From the NCBI GenBank assembly GCA_039720395.1, contig CM077826.1:22259053-22323052 (forward strand): 64,000 bases of DNA, written 5' to 3'. The notes under the pieces were generated by a model. It did not search any database and was not told where the DNA came from. It saw only the letters and a program-made list of their open reading frames with translations. The position numbers were made by a program, and so were the translations under genes. This stretch comes from Liquidambar formosana. Taxonomy: Eukaryota > Streptophyta > Magnoliopsida > Saxifragales > Altingiaceae. Shown here one piece after another: positions 34,012 to 46,221 of the stretch (position 1 is its first letter; every line of letters begins with the position of its first letter).

Positions 34012-36974
34012 TTAATATCCAGGACCCCCATAAAAGAAATAAGTTCCATAGTCAGTGGTCCTATTTTCTTCAACAAGTAAATCATAGCTTGAAGGGTTAG
34101 ACACATATGGTTTGAGGGTTCCTGGATCTATCAGGTTTTTTGGCTCATCCATGACTCCTAGATTACGGAAATAACTTGATTTTCCGTATCCTTCTCGCGG
34201 GAAATGGCCACTTCCCATTTGAGTTGATGTGTGATGGCCCCCCGGATTTTTGTTAACAATCTCCCCACCCCATGATATAGTGGAAGCACTATTAGACAAA
34301 CTTGAGAAGATGGAACTAGGCCAGTATCCCATGATCTCATCTTGAACATGGAGCCACCAATTTCCACCTTCCTGAAATATTTTCATTGTGATAAAACAGT
34401 GTTAGAAGGGCTTGTCTAATTTGCAACCAAACTGATTAATCTAAAGCGTAAAGTTTCAATCCAAGGAATATAAAATCAAGCAAATGAGTGCGCACATGAA
34501 TACTCAGTTAGCCTATTGGAAGGAAAGAGACTTCTAAAAAAAGGCTGAAGCCCCATTTTTTTCTTTGGAAGTTGTCTTTAAGAGAAGAAGAAGAAGAAAA
34601 AGAAAAAGAAAAAAAAAACAACGTTTTTCAGCTGGCCACCTTAGTGACCAAGCTAATCTTGAGGCCATGAAATGGGATGCCTTTCCTACCATTTTATTTA
34701 TTTATTTTTGATTTGCTGCTATATGGCTTTCCTACATTTTTCTTCTGAAAATTGTGTTCCTCGGAAGAACCTATCCATTATGAAGAAATATGGCATAATT
34801 CTATGAAACTACAATTTCCTGTGCTTCAAACATGAAGGAAGCGGTAAATCAAACTCATCAATGGTACCAACTTCTCTTACTGTATACATTACCTTTTGTA
34901 TAGTTATCACTATGTCATATTGCTGACCATTGTATCCAGAAACAGGTTTAATGGTGGTGCCAATGACAAATTTTTGGCTTGTCTGGACAAAACCAGGGCA
35001 GTCCAGATTGTAGCAACCTGTGCCTCGGTAGTTATCTCTCTGAAACCCAGGATAAAAATAAGTTCACAGAAACTGGTTGGAGGGATTCCAAATGAAATTC
35101 CAGGATTAGCAAGGAAGGGATCAAGCAAACTTACTGTCCAGTATACAAAGAACCATGTTTGATTGTCATGATACAATTCTGGATAAACCTGGAAGCATAA
35201 AACAACTTGTCAACTGTCTAAGTTCTTCGTGACAATCTCTCAGGCTCAAAATTATAAATTTTGGTACGAAGTCAAGTTTGTCTATCCGAAATTATATCCC
35301 ATGTCTTCCAAATTTAGTTTAAGATTCAAAATCATTAGCAAATGTTAAAGATCTTGAAAATTCCATCGAACTTATATATTTGCTCGGGCAGGTTCTCACC
35401 AAATGAGACTTACCATCCATCCAGCCTCAATAGTGTTCAGATTTCCTTCACTGCCTGATAAAAGCCAAATTTGAGCTACACTAAATTCTCCATTCTCTGT
35501 CGTCGGGTTCCAAACATTAATTGATGCACGTGCTCCATAGTACTTGCTACGATCAATTGCAGAAACTTGGGCATACTAATCCATATAGGCACTCATAAAA
35601 GAAAACAAAAATTCAGCAAATACATCAAAGAAACAAATTTTTGAGTTGGGTTTAAGAAATTAGATAAATAGAATGACATATGTAGAAATGGCAGCAAATT
35701 GATTGAAGAGAAAGGGAAAGGTCGAAGTTGAAATCAGTACCTCATGGGAACCGGCTGGAAAGTTGTGATGAAACGATGTTCTACGTTGACTTAATTGGAT
35801 AGCCTGATGATAATCATTTTTCCTTGTTCTTCTAATGGGAACGGTCCTTTCAGGGCATTGTCCATTCTTAAGCCAACTCTGAAAGATCTTGGCTTTGGAG
35901 TTCAACGGCATTATTCCACTCGGATACGAAGTAGGTTTCATCTATTAAATCACAATTCACAACCAACTTAGAAAATTTTAGTCCTTGTTTCAATTAATGG
36001 AAAGAAAAACTTGAAAATAAAAGGAAATGATTCTGTTGAATTAGTACTATAACTTTGTCACTGTTTTCATTTTTTGTGGTAATCAGGTAATAATAAGAAG
36101 CCCAAGCAATCGTAAATGTTTGAAATTATTTGTTTGGGCAGGGATGGAGTAGAATTATTTCTATGAAATGCCCAGCATTTGAAATAATCTTTTAGCTTTA
36201 TTGGTTTATTCTATAAATCATTTAGCGGCCTTTTTTTTCTTTTTGTCTTTTTTTTGTGGACAAACCATAGATATCCCAAGCCATGAGGCCAAAGCCTAAT
36301 TTATTCTCCTGTGATGCACAAACTATACATCAATCAGTTAGCTATATAAATGCACATAATGAAACAATTTAGGAGGGAAAAAACCTGTATTTTGTGAGTC
36401 TTAAGGAGCGGATGATCAAAAGCAGGTTGCTTGTAGATATCGACAGAGTCAATCACATCACCATCTTCACTCTGCCAAAATATTAATAGACCACGCATTA
36501 TTATCCCCAGAAACTTTAAAAAATCTAGGTTAAAGAGGAAGAAAAAAAAAATGAAAAGAAAAAAGAAAAAAATGAAAAACAAGAACAAGAAGGCAGTGCT
36601 TAAAAGTAACCTTTATGCCATGTTTGTTTGGCTGAAATGGAATGAGTAGGAATGGAATCTGATTTCATACTTAAAATAGCCTGGGATGGAGTGGAATGGT
36701 CCATTCCTCTTTTTTTATTCCATTCCCGTTTAACTATCTCATCCAAACATGCCGTTGGGAATGAATTAGAATGTGATTCTATTCCATCCATTCCATTCCA
36801 GCCAAACAAACATGGCCTTATAGTTTTGACTGTTCCTTTATGCTTAACCAACTCTCTACTCCTCATGGATACAACCGTCCCTCCTTCGACAGATTCATTG
36901 TTGAGCATGCACGCAATGCTTATCAAGACAAATATCAATCGTCCGAGTTTGGTGTTATGGTTCCCATTTGCCAT
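34012..36974 (-). pseudogene. Neprosin-type peptidase N2, signal-peptide exon disrupted by a MITE
   Basis: Exons 2-7 are intact and in phase: 36471-36385, 35941-35741, 35575-35414, 35188-35135, 35039-34893 and 34371-34012. They encode pro-domain (G-Q-C-P-E-R-T-V-P), I-E-A-G-W-M, W-G-G-E and [12 protein letters not shown]. Exon 1 starts at 36974 (M-A-N-G-N-H-N-T, hydrophobic core L-I-F-V-L-I-S-I-A). Four bases before its normal donor it is interrupted by a 205-bp insertion (36613-36817). The original donor AAAG|GTTAC survives on the far side, but the insertion is not a multiple of three, so splicing to exon 2 gives an immediate stop. Exon 2 has I-D-S-V-D where paralogs have I-D-C-V-D, a lost pro-domain cysteine that suggests relaxed constraint. 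A product might still arise from the exon 3 ATG, without a signal peptide. Confidence 0.85.
36616..36817. mobile_element. Tourist/PIF-Harbinger-type MITE in N2 exon 1
   Basis: The termini TGCCATGTTTGTTTGGCTG and (reverse complement) GGCCATGTTTGTTTGGCTG form ~28-bp inverted repeats. TTA flanks both sides (36613-36615 and 36818-36820), the 3-bp target duplication of PIF/Harbinger elements. Removing 205 bp restores the exon 1/intron 1 boundary seen in N1, N3, N5 and N7. The MITE is open in the N2 frame along its whole length. Confidence 0.9.
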
Positions 36975-37221
36975 TTGAATTTCAAAATCTGAAAAAATTA
37001 TTTTGCAAATTCACTTATTTTCATACTGCATTTTATATATATATAGTCACCTTCCATTCCAGGATTCCAGACGAAATTCCTTCTATTTCATTATGTAGGA
37101 TCGGGATCATTTAAATCATTAATATAAATCTAATATGGGATTCTGTAACTGGAAGTGTTTTCTATATATATGTGGCTATAATATATGTTTGTTTGTATGA
37201 ACTGTGGGAGAAAAACTTGTA

Positions 37222-37364
37222 TGTAAGTATGACACGACTGACGTGGTGTCACAAGCTAATAGAAGAGGAGGAAAGTGGAATTGTCAAGTACTTTTTGACC
37301 CACAATCCCACTTTCCTCCTCTCCTATTGACCCGTGATACCACATGGCCATGTCACAGTTACAT
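37222..37364. mobile_element. Foldback MITE upstream of N2
   Basis: The left arm GTGGTGTCACAAGCTAATAG, with GAGGAGGAAAGTGGAATTGT, pairs with the right arm CACAATCCCACTTTCCTCC...GTGATACCAC. It lies between the conserved leader-exon donor (about 37415) and the N2 start codon. A relative lies at 63803-63922. Confidence 0.75.
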
Positions 37365-37429
37365 GGAAGACTCACTCGAACTGTGGATGTATAGATGTCA
37401 GCGTTGTACCTTACCTAGATTTCTATAAA

Positions 37430-38267
37430 AGTGATAATTCCCCAAAGGTAATAAATTGTCATATATGTCTCATGAGCTGTATATATTGATTAAATTCATA
37501 AACAAGGATACAGTTACCTGAATAGCCATATAAATTTTCATTAATTATAACAATATGTGTTAAAATAATGGGTATCAATCTTGTTACCAAATATTTTTAA
37601 CATTAGAAGTTGAAGCACCTATGACACATGTGCGACATGATAATTATTTAATGCGATGATTTTACTAACCCTAACATGTGCGTATATGTGTGTTTGATCT
37701 GACCAAATCTTCTCAATTATTAATACAGCATGCAAGTAAAAAATGGCTAAACTAAGATAAGGAACACGAAATAAATTAAAATAAATGAAGAAAACAATAA
37801 AAATTAATAAAATAAAACAATAAAATAAAATAGAAAATTAGAGACATTTTTTACTTTATTTTTGGGCTAAAATTTTGGGCTTTTAAGATTCCAGAGAAGG
37901 AGGTTACATGAGGTGTAACTGTTAATTGATAGAAACCAGAGAAAACGGTTGTTATGTGGGAATTTTTGGGCTAAAATTTTGGGGCTTCTAAGATTCTTTA
38001 ATCAAATGACGACTTTATTGCTAATTTATACTTGTGTTTTTAAAACTGTCTGAAATGTTTTTGGTATTTCACTTCATTCAATCAAAGTTCCAAACACTTT
38101 CTATAATAGTAAAGATAATTAATGATATATATTACTCCCTTTGTCTAGTAAAGATTTGCCTTTTTTCCCATTTCTGTCTATCCAATTTTGGGAGGCTCTA
38201 CTAAAACTTGCTTTCTAGCCTATTTCTACGTTAAAATACTTTTAATTGTAATACTATCAAGAAGACT
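37430..38267. other. Intergenic upstream of N2, nothing recognised
   Basis: AT-rich sequence with a short duplicated phrase (TTTTTGGGCTAAAATTTTGGG at 37860 and 37967). No open frame or structured element could be supported. Confidence 0.5.
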
Positions 38268-38276
38268 CTTACTACA

Positions 38277-39424
38277 GGGCGCGGCTCCTCTCCATTATTG
38301 ATAAATTACTGGACATCCAGTAGATTGAACAAGATGATGACACGTTATTCAAAATGAAAATATGCGGTCAGGATTTATAGGCTATCATACATTGACCAAA
38401 ATGCCCTCATTTTGGTCTGTTTGGGGCTTTTAACATTGTCTAATGGAGATAGGGAAATAAAAAATAACTCCTCCATGAAATTATTCTTTCACATGTTCCG
38501 CCTACCCACAAAACCCCTATCTCTCTCTCTCTCTCTCAATGAAATACTCCTCCACAGACGGTTCCTCTCAAAAGCCTCATCTTTCTTCCCTCTCAAATGA
38601 ACAATATTACGAATCATCTTCTCCCATGGCACTATGGTAGGATAGTTCGATTCTCTGAAAATCAACAAAGTATTGTTAATTTCGCTCTTCCTGAGCATTC
38701 CATCGAATATATTGCGTGCATTGTACTCACTGGATTTCGAAAGGCTTGACTGCGTGGATGGATGAGCATCAAAACGGGCTATAGAAGAGGCTTGATATTA
38801 CATCAAAGCTGGCACACCAACCATGTAAATATACTGAATGCCTCAAACATTTGGAAACAGAATAATTCAAACAAATAATCCATTACTTGGTCGACCACAA
38901 TTGTTCAATTGAACATCGGTTTCAAGCTTTGGGGCAACCAATGCACCAATCGCATCGTTCTCTTCTAAAGCTGCAATAACTCATAAATTTTCCCACAAAA
39001 AGGATCCCATAATACCACCCATGGTATCCACAACCACATGTTTCAATCAGAAAAGGCAAATCACAAACATGCAATTTCCATTTAAATTGGGCCAAAATCA
39101 AATTCGAATATGGAGAGGACCGGTAAGCTGAGGAAATAGGTTTTTGATTTCCATTGAGTTGTGCAAAGTAAAAATGACATTTTAAAACTAAGATTTGTAA
39201 TTTTTTTTTCAATTCTTTTATCAAAGTGATAAAATATATTTTTTAATGTAACTTCCGTTTGACATCATTTACAAGCCCAAACGACATAAACTACTAGCGT
39301 TTTGGTTAATGCATAATGCCCCATAAATCCTGGCCACTCATTTTCATTTTTAATGACGTGTCATTAGCCTGTTCAATCTACTGGATGTCTAGTAGTTTCT
39401 CTATAATGGAGAGGAGCCACGCCC
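38277..39424. mobile_element. Mutator-like (MULE) nonautonomous transposon, 1148 bp
   Basis: The left end GGGCGCGGCTCCTCTCCATT pairs with the right end (reverse complement GGGCGTGGCTCCTCTCCATT). Homology continues inward through CATCCAGTAGATTGAACA and ATGACACGT to about 110 bp. The 9-bp sequence CTTACTACA flanks both ends (38268-38276 and 39425-39433), the target-duplication size of Mutator-like elements. No transposase is visible. Internal minus-strand frames (38698-38489, 39224-38922) could be captured host sequence but show no recognisable domain. Confidence 0.88.
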
Positions 39425-39433
39425 CTTACTACA

Positions 39434-39800
39434 ATCACCATCAATACTGCTACAAATATTTAGATTTATATAATTATTTTTGTAAAATAAAGATATAATT
39501 TTCAAGTTTTCTATTATAATCTTCTATCTCTCTACTTAATCCATTAGGGTTTGTTATCAATTTTATGATCGAATCTACTCTTTTACCAATAAGACCATGT
39601 TCTATATGATTTTATAATAAAAATTGAGAATATTTTATTACTAGTTTTAATACAATATTTTATAATAAAAAAATTTAATAAAACAAGAAATAAATCGTAA
39701 TTGATAGGGATATACCAAATAAAAAACATAACATATATTTTTCTATTTTTTATCCCGAAATTTTTATTAAAATTCTAATTGTACATGTATATGCTTGTAT
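39434..39800. other. AT-rich intergenic, nothing recognised
   Basis: Between the MULE and the gag remnant downstream of N3 there is only AT-rich sequence without structure I can define. Confidence 0.5.
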
Positions 39801-40240
39801 CCATGTAGGCTCTTTGGGTTCTTAGGAGGCCAAGGAGCTAGTGGGTTCTTAAACCCTTAAATTTTCGTTGGTATTAGAGCAGATGCTTTTTGTTTTTTGG
39901 GCTTTACAACCTTAGAGTAATCTATCTTCGACTGGGTGCTTTTTGTTTTTTGACTTACAACCTTAGAGCAATCTCTGTTCTAGTAATTGGCCATGGATGC
40001 TTATAAGGTAACTGGTGGGTTCTAAGGTCCTCGGTTTTGATGGCAAGTTGTATGAACAACATTGGAAGGCTTGAATGAAGGCCTCTTTGAAATCTATTGA
40101 TGAGTGTGTGTGATCTTCCGAAGAAGATGGGATATGTATAGTACCTAGCAAGAAGAAAGACAAAAGCATTATCCTAATATTGGTGAGTGAGGAAACCGAA
40201 GATTCCAACGGAAATTTCAACGAGGAAATATCGGTGAGGG
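39800..40240 (+). mobile_element. LTR-retrotransposon leader and gag remnant downstream of N3
   Basis: TGGTATTAGAGC (39869-39880) is an initiator-Met-type primer-binding site. After it comes a broken gag frame: F-D-G-K-L-Y-E-Q-H-W-K-A, then L-K-S-I-D-E-C-V and, after a deletion, L-V-S-E-E-T-E-D. A longer copy of the same remnant lies downstream of N5 at 49500-50445. The family appears Copia-like, judged only from the gag pattern. Confidence 0.6.
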
Positions 40241-40812
40241 GTTTTTCATTTATTTCTCTCTCCTAACTTCTCCATCCTGTAATTTCTCATTGTTGATAAA
40301 TTCAAGTTCAATGGTCAGAGCACTTTTTACATGCCTTGAGTGAATTAGAATAGATTGTAGTTGTGAAGGGTTGGAGCTTTTTGCTTTGTTTTTATTGCAT
40401 GGGTACGAATTAAGCTAGGCTTTGGGCGTGTTCCTATATGAATACTTATTGTGAAGCAAAAGGCCAGGAGTTCAATTTTCATCAAATAACCCAAGGACTC
40501 AAGGAATTTGGAAAGGCCAAATCTGAAGATGCCTACCCCATTGTTTTTTGACATACAATTGTCAATATTTGCTCTCTGCCTCGATCTCTCTCTCAAAATT
40601 CAAGGCAATGGAACACCACACACCAAAACTAGAATGCTGCAAATACAGTCGGATTTGATCCCACAACCTCACGCCATGCAACTTACTAATGATTAATTTG
40701 AACCCAAAAAAAAAAAAAAAATCCATTTATTTTGTTAATAATGGTTTAGCCAAAGCTTAGTTGATGTTGATTCTCCATTACATTTTAAATAAAGAGTACT
40801 GGATAAAAATTG

Positions 40813-43800
40813 TTACACTAATCCAGGACCCCCATAATAGAAATGAATTCCATAGTCAGTGGTCTTATTTTCTTCAACATGTATATCATAGCTTGAAGGG
40901 TTAGTCGCAGCTGGTTTGAGAGTTCCTGGATCTGTCAGCGTGTCGGGGGCAAGCATGACTCCTAGATTACGGAAATAACTTGCTTTTCCATATTTTTCTC
41001 GGGGGAAATGGCCACTTCCCATTTGAGTTGATGTGTGATGGCCCCCTGGATTTGTATTAACAATCTCTCCACCCCATGTTACGATGGAAGCACTGTCAGC
41101 TAAACTTGTGAAGATGGAACCAGGCCAGTATCCTAAAACCTCATCTTGAAGATGGAGAAACCAATTTCCACTGTCCTGAAACATTTTCATTGTGATAAAA
41201 CAGTGTTAGGACTTATCCTTGCAACCAAACTGATTTATATTCAGCATAAAGTTTCATTCCAAAGAAAAAAATCAAGTAAATGGGTGCACAAATTAATGAA
41301 TGCTCCGTCTATTTGCACGAAACAGACTTCTTACAAAAAACTGAAGCCCCATTTGTTTTTTAGGAAACAACTTTCCTGTGCTCAGCTCCAAACATGAAAT
41401 AAGCACTATCTTTATTTTTTAAGCCATTTTGCTACATCAAAATCATCCATGGTACTAACTTGGCCTCTTACCATATTCATAAAACCATTGGTAAGATGTA
41501 TCTGCATTACCTTTTGTATAGTTATCGAAATGTCAAATTGCTGCCCGTTGTAGCTAGAAACAGGTGAAATGGCAGAACCAATGACTAATTTTTGGCTTGT
41601 TTGTACAAAACCAGGGCATTCGAGATTGTAGCAGCCTGTGCTTTTGTAGTTATCACTCTGAAATCCAGGGTAGAAATAAGTTAAGAGAAGAAACTTAACT
41701 CACAAAATGTATCAGCAACTTGTGAAAGATAATTGTAGCTCTCTTGTATTCAAATTAACATAGAACCATTGGATGAATACCCAGCAGCGCATCCAATGTG
41801 TTCCATATATATGACTGAGCAATCGATGTCAGGATTGCGGCCACATGCTTCAATGGCGGCTGAGAGTTGGTTGATGGGAATCCAGAGTTGCAAGGGATGG
41901 ATCAAGCAAACTTACTGTCCAGTACACAAAGAACCTTGTTTGATTGTCAAGATAATGTTGTGGATAAACCTGGAACCATGAAAAAATTTGTCAATACAAA
42001 TGAAAAAATCTGCATTGACAAAGTCAATTTGCCAATACAGATTGGTCCGGCAATTCGTAGATAAATACTAACTTAACTAAGAATGACTACCAATTCGTAG
42101 TAGATAAATACCAACTTAACTAAGAATGACTACTAATTCGTATTGATATGTAATTATTTGCCTATAGCTGGACCTCCCAAGTTCAAGATTATGAACTCCG
42201 GTAACAAAGTCAATTTTGCCAATTGGAAATGATGTTCTAAAATGTTAATGGTCTTCAAGATTTAGTTTAAAACTCAAAATCATTAGGAAACATCAAAGAC
42301 TTCGATATTTCCATCAAACTCAGGCAAAACTTCACCAAATTAGACTTACCATCCATCCAGCCTCCACAGTGTTATAATTTCCTTCAGCGCCTGATGCAAT
42401 CCAAATTTGAGATACACTAAATTCTTGATTCAACGTCAATGGGTTCCAGACATTAATTGATGCATGTGCTCCATAGAACTTTTGATCAAGCGCAGTAACT
42501 TGGGCATACTAATCCATATTGTGCATGTCATTCATAAGAGGGAACTCAAATTAATTTATCAAATGAATGAAAAAAATTTCTGAATTATTTTTGAGAATTT
42601 AGTTAACTAGAATGATATATGGAGAAAAGGCAGTAAATTGATCGAAGAGATGGAAAAGGTCAAAGTTGAAACAGTACCTCATGTAAATCTGCTGCAAAGC
42701 TGTGATTAAGCTGTGTTCTATGTCGAATTAATGGTATAGCCTGATGATCATCATGTTTTTGTGTTCTTCTAATGGGGACGGTCCCTTGAGGGCATTGTCC
42801 ATTGTTAAGCCAACTTTGAATAATCTTGTCTTGGGAGTTCAACGGCTCAATTCCACTCGGATATGAACTAGGTTTCATCTATTAGATTGCAAACAACTTA
42901 GGATCGAGTTCTAGTCCTTACTTGTTCCAATAAAAAACAAAAACTTGAAAATGAAAGGAAATGATTCTGTTGAATTAGTACTATAACTATGTCATTTTTT
43001 TATTTTTAAGTTTTTTTGAGAGGCAAAAAAAGATCATTTAAACTTCTTTTTTTTAAATGACAACTCAAAATGCATCCCAAACATGGAACACCTAGCTACA
43101 ACCAAAAATTAAAATATCAAGAACCCAAAGAAGCAAACATACATATACAACAGACCCACCCAATCCAAAAGAAACACAGGCAACAAGCCAGACAAACCCC
43201 AAGCAACTTTAAATGTTTGAAATTTGTTGTTTGTGCAGGTACAGATCGAGTAGAATTAATTTTATGAAATGCCCGTCTTTATAAAAATAAAATTAAAAAT
43301 GCAAGTACAAAATTGTGAATCATTTATTTATCTGCATGTGTTGGTACATATTATAAATTATCTAACTGTATTGGTATTTCATATTTCTTTTCAAGTTCTA
43401 AATGCCCATTTGACTTATGATTTCAGTTCAAATATATATCAATTTGTTAGGAGGGAAAAAAACCTGTATTGTGTGATTTTTAAGAATTGGATGATCAAAA
43501 GCGGGTTGTTTGTAGATATCGACACAGTCAATCAGATCGCCATCTTCACTCTGCCAAAATATTAATAGACCATGCATTATTATCCCCAGAAAATTTAAAA
43601 ATCCTAAATTAAAAAGAAAAAGCCAAAAAAAAAAAAAGAAAAACAAGAACAAGAAGGCAGTGCTTGAAAGTAACCTTTATAGTTTTGACTGTTCCTTTAT
43701 GCTTAGACAACTCTTTCCTCTTCGTGGATACATTCTTCCTTCCTTGGACAAATTCATTGCCAAGCATGCATGCAATGGCTATCAAGACAAATAACAATCG

Positions 43801-43833
43801 TCCGGGTTTGGTGTTATGGTTCATATTTGCCAT
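40813..43833 (-). CDS. Neprosin-type secreted glutamic peptidase N3, intact
   Basis: Seven exons (43833-43675, 43550-43464, 42878-42678, 42508-42350, 41969-41916, 41657-41511, 41175-40813) give 389 aa with no breaks. All introns are GT-AG in phase 0. Residues 1 to ~31 are a signal peptide ([10 protein letters not shown] core, G-N-E-F-V-Q-G end). Residues ~54-149 are the neprosin activation pro-domain ([27 protein letters not shown]). Residues ~150-389 are the peptidase domain. E198 (V-E-A-G-W) and E306 (W-G-G-E) align with the catalytic glutamates reported for Nepenthes neprosin (Glu188/Glu297; same family, similar spacing). The family cleaves after proline and is secreted as a zymogen; substrate here is unknown. 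It ends G-G-P-G-L-V without the usual terminal cysteine. Closest paralog is N5. Confidence 0.93.
42051..42133. repeat. Two-copy 40/43-bp tandem repeat in N3 intron 4
   Basis: Two units beginning CAATTCGTAG and ending AAGAATGACTAC lie side by side, followed by TACTAATTCGTATTGATATGTAATTATTTG. This resembles the right half of the MITE at 46059-46221, so it is probably an internally duplicated MITE remnant. It is absent from N5 intron 4. Confidence 0.75.
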
Positions 43834-43839
43834 TTGAAT

Positions 43840-46055
43840 TTCAAAATCTAGAAAGCTTCTTTGGCAAATTCACTTATTTTCAAACTCTACACACACGCAC
43901 ATGTAATATATAGAAACAGTGTATTATGTTTCTTACCTCATTAAAGAATTAATATCTGAAAATATTTGTAAATATAGTAATATCATCATGTTTGTCACCT
44001 AAACTGAGAAACCAAATCAAACGTTTTTTTGGTATCAGAGCCTATCAGTGTAGAATAGAAATTAATCTGCATGTGTGTAAGGAAGGTGAGTGAATTGGAG
44101 GAAGGTTACTCCATTTGGTTTGTTTAGTTAAAACTTAAAAGATAGTAGAAGTGAAAATTAAATTGACATGCAAAAAATAAATTAAAATCTCACTTTACTT
44201 GCCTATATTTGTTTATGCAAGTGAGGTGAAGGGAAAATAGCACATCTTTGTGCGTGCTTTGTATATTATATATATATATATATATACGAGCCATAACCTG
44301 CATCGCACAGAATTATGTAGGATATTTTATGATTATTATGTAGTAATAATGTTATATATTCTATAAACTTAATATGCATGTAGACAATAAATGTTAACTA
44401 GAGGAATTCAATATTACAAAACTTTTAAGAGGCCGGGAAATTAGTGAGAAGCCCCTTTGCAAGGAGTTATAGAGGCAAAAGTCTTCCCTAACTTTCTTAT
44501 ATAGCCCCATGCCCCCAAGTCCATCTGCATGCTGAAACGTTAACGTTTCAATATATATTGGGATGATGTTTTTTCTTAAATGCCAATTGTGTCATCTCAA
44601 CCGTTATGGTAAGTAATCAAGGTGTTATGGCTGATATTATAATAGAGTTTATTATTATTACATTTTTTTTTTTTTTTGAATTTTGCTCCATGCATGATTT
44701 ATGCTCTAATTTACTTATTTGACGTCCAATTGTCCATCAACAATATTTCCAGCCTTTTCGAGGTTGAATTTAAGAGGACTCCATGATTTACGCTCTAATT
44801 AAGCGTTTTCCCATTTTGATGTCCATCAATAATATTTCCTACCATTTCGAGTTATAATTAAAGAAGACATCTTATCCGTACTGTAATCTCTCGGGATTGT
44901 TTTTTCGAATTTGCATCTCCATCGTTTGTGCACGACCGCACATTTTCATGTCTGCATGCATCTCCATCAATTTTACACATTTTCAGTATTTCCATCTCCA
45001 CCATGTGTTTTGCAACTATTTGAGATTGTTTAAACTCACGTAATCGCCTCACAAATTATTTGCAACCACCGACACCTAAAATTGAATATTATGCAAGAGT
45101 TACATATATTTACACAATAAAAGTTACACAAACAAACAATTACATGCAAAAAGACATTTTTTTTAAGAGATATTCACTTAAATTAGCAAAAAGTCTCTCA
45201 TAAATTGCAACTTGTTACATAATATCATTCCCATTTTTTAGCAACTAAATACATGTATAAGTCATCATCAGTATTTCATCAAAAAGAAAAAGTCATCCTC
45301 AATATACAGAATCAAGGATTATGAAATACTTATAATAGGGAGAATAGTTATACAGTAATAGTTACACAACAAAACAACAAGCATGTGTACATTGTCTTGA
45401 AAAACATAAACCTATTATGCATAGGTGGGCATGTAGCAGTTCAAAATCACAAATTGTGGTGAAGCATGTATGTAACTATTTTAATCTTAAGTAACAGTCT
45501 CACTTTCAGGCCATGAGTAGTTAGGTTATGCAGGGAACAAGATCCATGAAGATTTTGGTCAAATTTTTCTCCGTCAATTGTGGAGAATCTATAATTGAAC
45601 GTTTTGAAAGATCTCGACTTATAAGGTAGGACCCGAGTCGGGCTCAGGCCAGTCCAGGCTTTTTCTTTTGGGCTTCGGGCTACCCATAGGCCTTGGGCTT
45701 TTGATGAGGTCTAGGTAGATCCCATTGATTTATGGAGTAGTACGACTTCACAGATTTTATGAGAATGAGAAGATTTAACATTATATGTCACAAAAGTAAT
45801 GGACAACTCATAGTAATTCAAGTTTTATCCGTACTTCATTTTTATATGAGATTTTTCCGGATGTAATTAGGTCAATCAATTTCATTGTTGGCTTGGAAAA
45901 ATTTTAGGCAAACTGGCATAGAAAGTGATTGATGAACATTATGAAAATGAATAACTGGGTTGAGATTTGAGATTGAAGCTTTGAAATTACTTGAAAGGTT
46001 TCAGTATGTTAGGGAATTATACTCCGTGCAAGATCAATGTGTCTGCGGTTTAATA
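43840..46055. other. Intergenic upstream of N3, no gene recognised
   Basis: The upstream phrase TCAGTGTAGAATAGAA...GGTGAGTGAATTGGAGG (44045-44100) matches that upstream of N5 (53857-53940), which marks the duplicated unit. TTTATGCAAGTGAGGTGAAGGGAAAATA (44213) matches 32600 and 55085. The rest is AT-rich with (AT)n near 44270 and no supported coding region. Confidence 0.6.
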
Positions 46056-46058
46056 TTA

Positions 46059-46221
46059 AATTGGGGGAATTACAGATTGGTTTGGCTACCAGCAAATAAT
46101 TACAATTAGTAGTCATTTTTAGTTAAGGTATTAGTCATTTACTACAAAATTAGTCATCATTTATATTGAAGTATTGAACTGTAATTATTTGTCCCCAAAT
46201 CAATCTGTACCTCCCCCAATT
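46059..46221. mobile_element. 163-bp MITE
   Basis: The ends AATTGGGGGAATTACAGATT and (reverse complement) AATTGGGGGAGGTACAGATT form inverted repeats that extend inward through CAAATAATTACA. No coding capacity. Confidence 0.8.

Larger units (their letters stand above)
31850..34430. repeat. Source block S1 of a segmental duplication (copy S2 at 54340-57720)
   Basis: Sequence from upstream of N1 to exon 7 of N2 reappears at 54340-57720 in the same order and orientation: the AAATGGCAGTACCGCTGG block (31880/54369), the GTGGGTAGGTAA block (32509/54999), two MITEs, and the CTGGAGTTCAATTTTTCATC block and N2 exon 7 (34012/57306). S2 has about 630 extra bases at 55262-55886 and a SINE at 57083-57268. 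Confidence 0.9.

Noticed and set aside
34158..34367. Alternative minus-strand frame over N2 exon 7
   Set aside because: It is a shadow of the real exon 7 frame, which carries the conserved W-G-G-E and H-T-S-T-Q-M motifs.
36652..36978. 108-codon plus-strand open frame
   Set aside because: It is antisense to N2 exon 1 and largely composed of the MITE.
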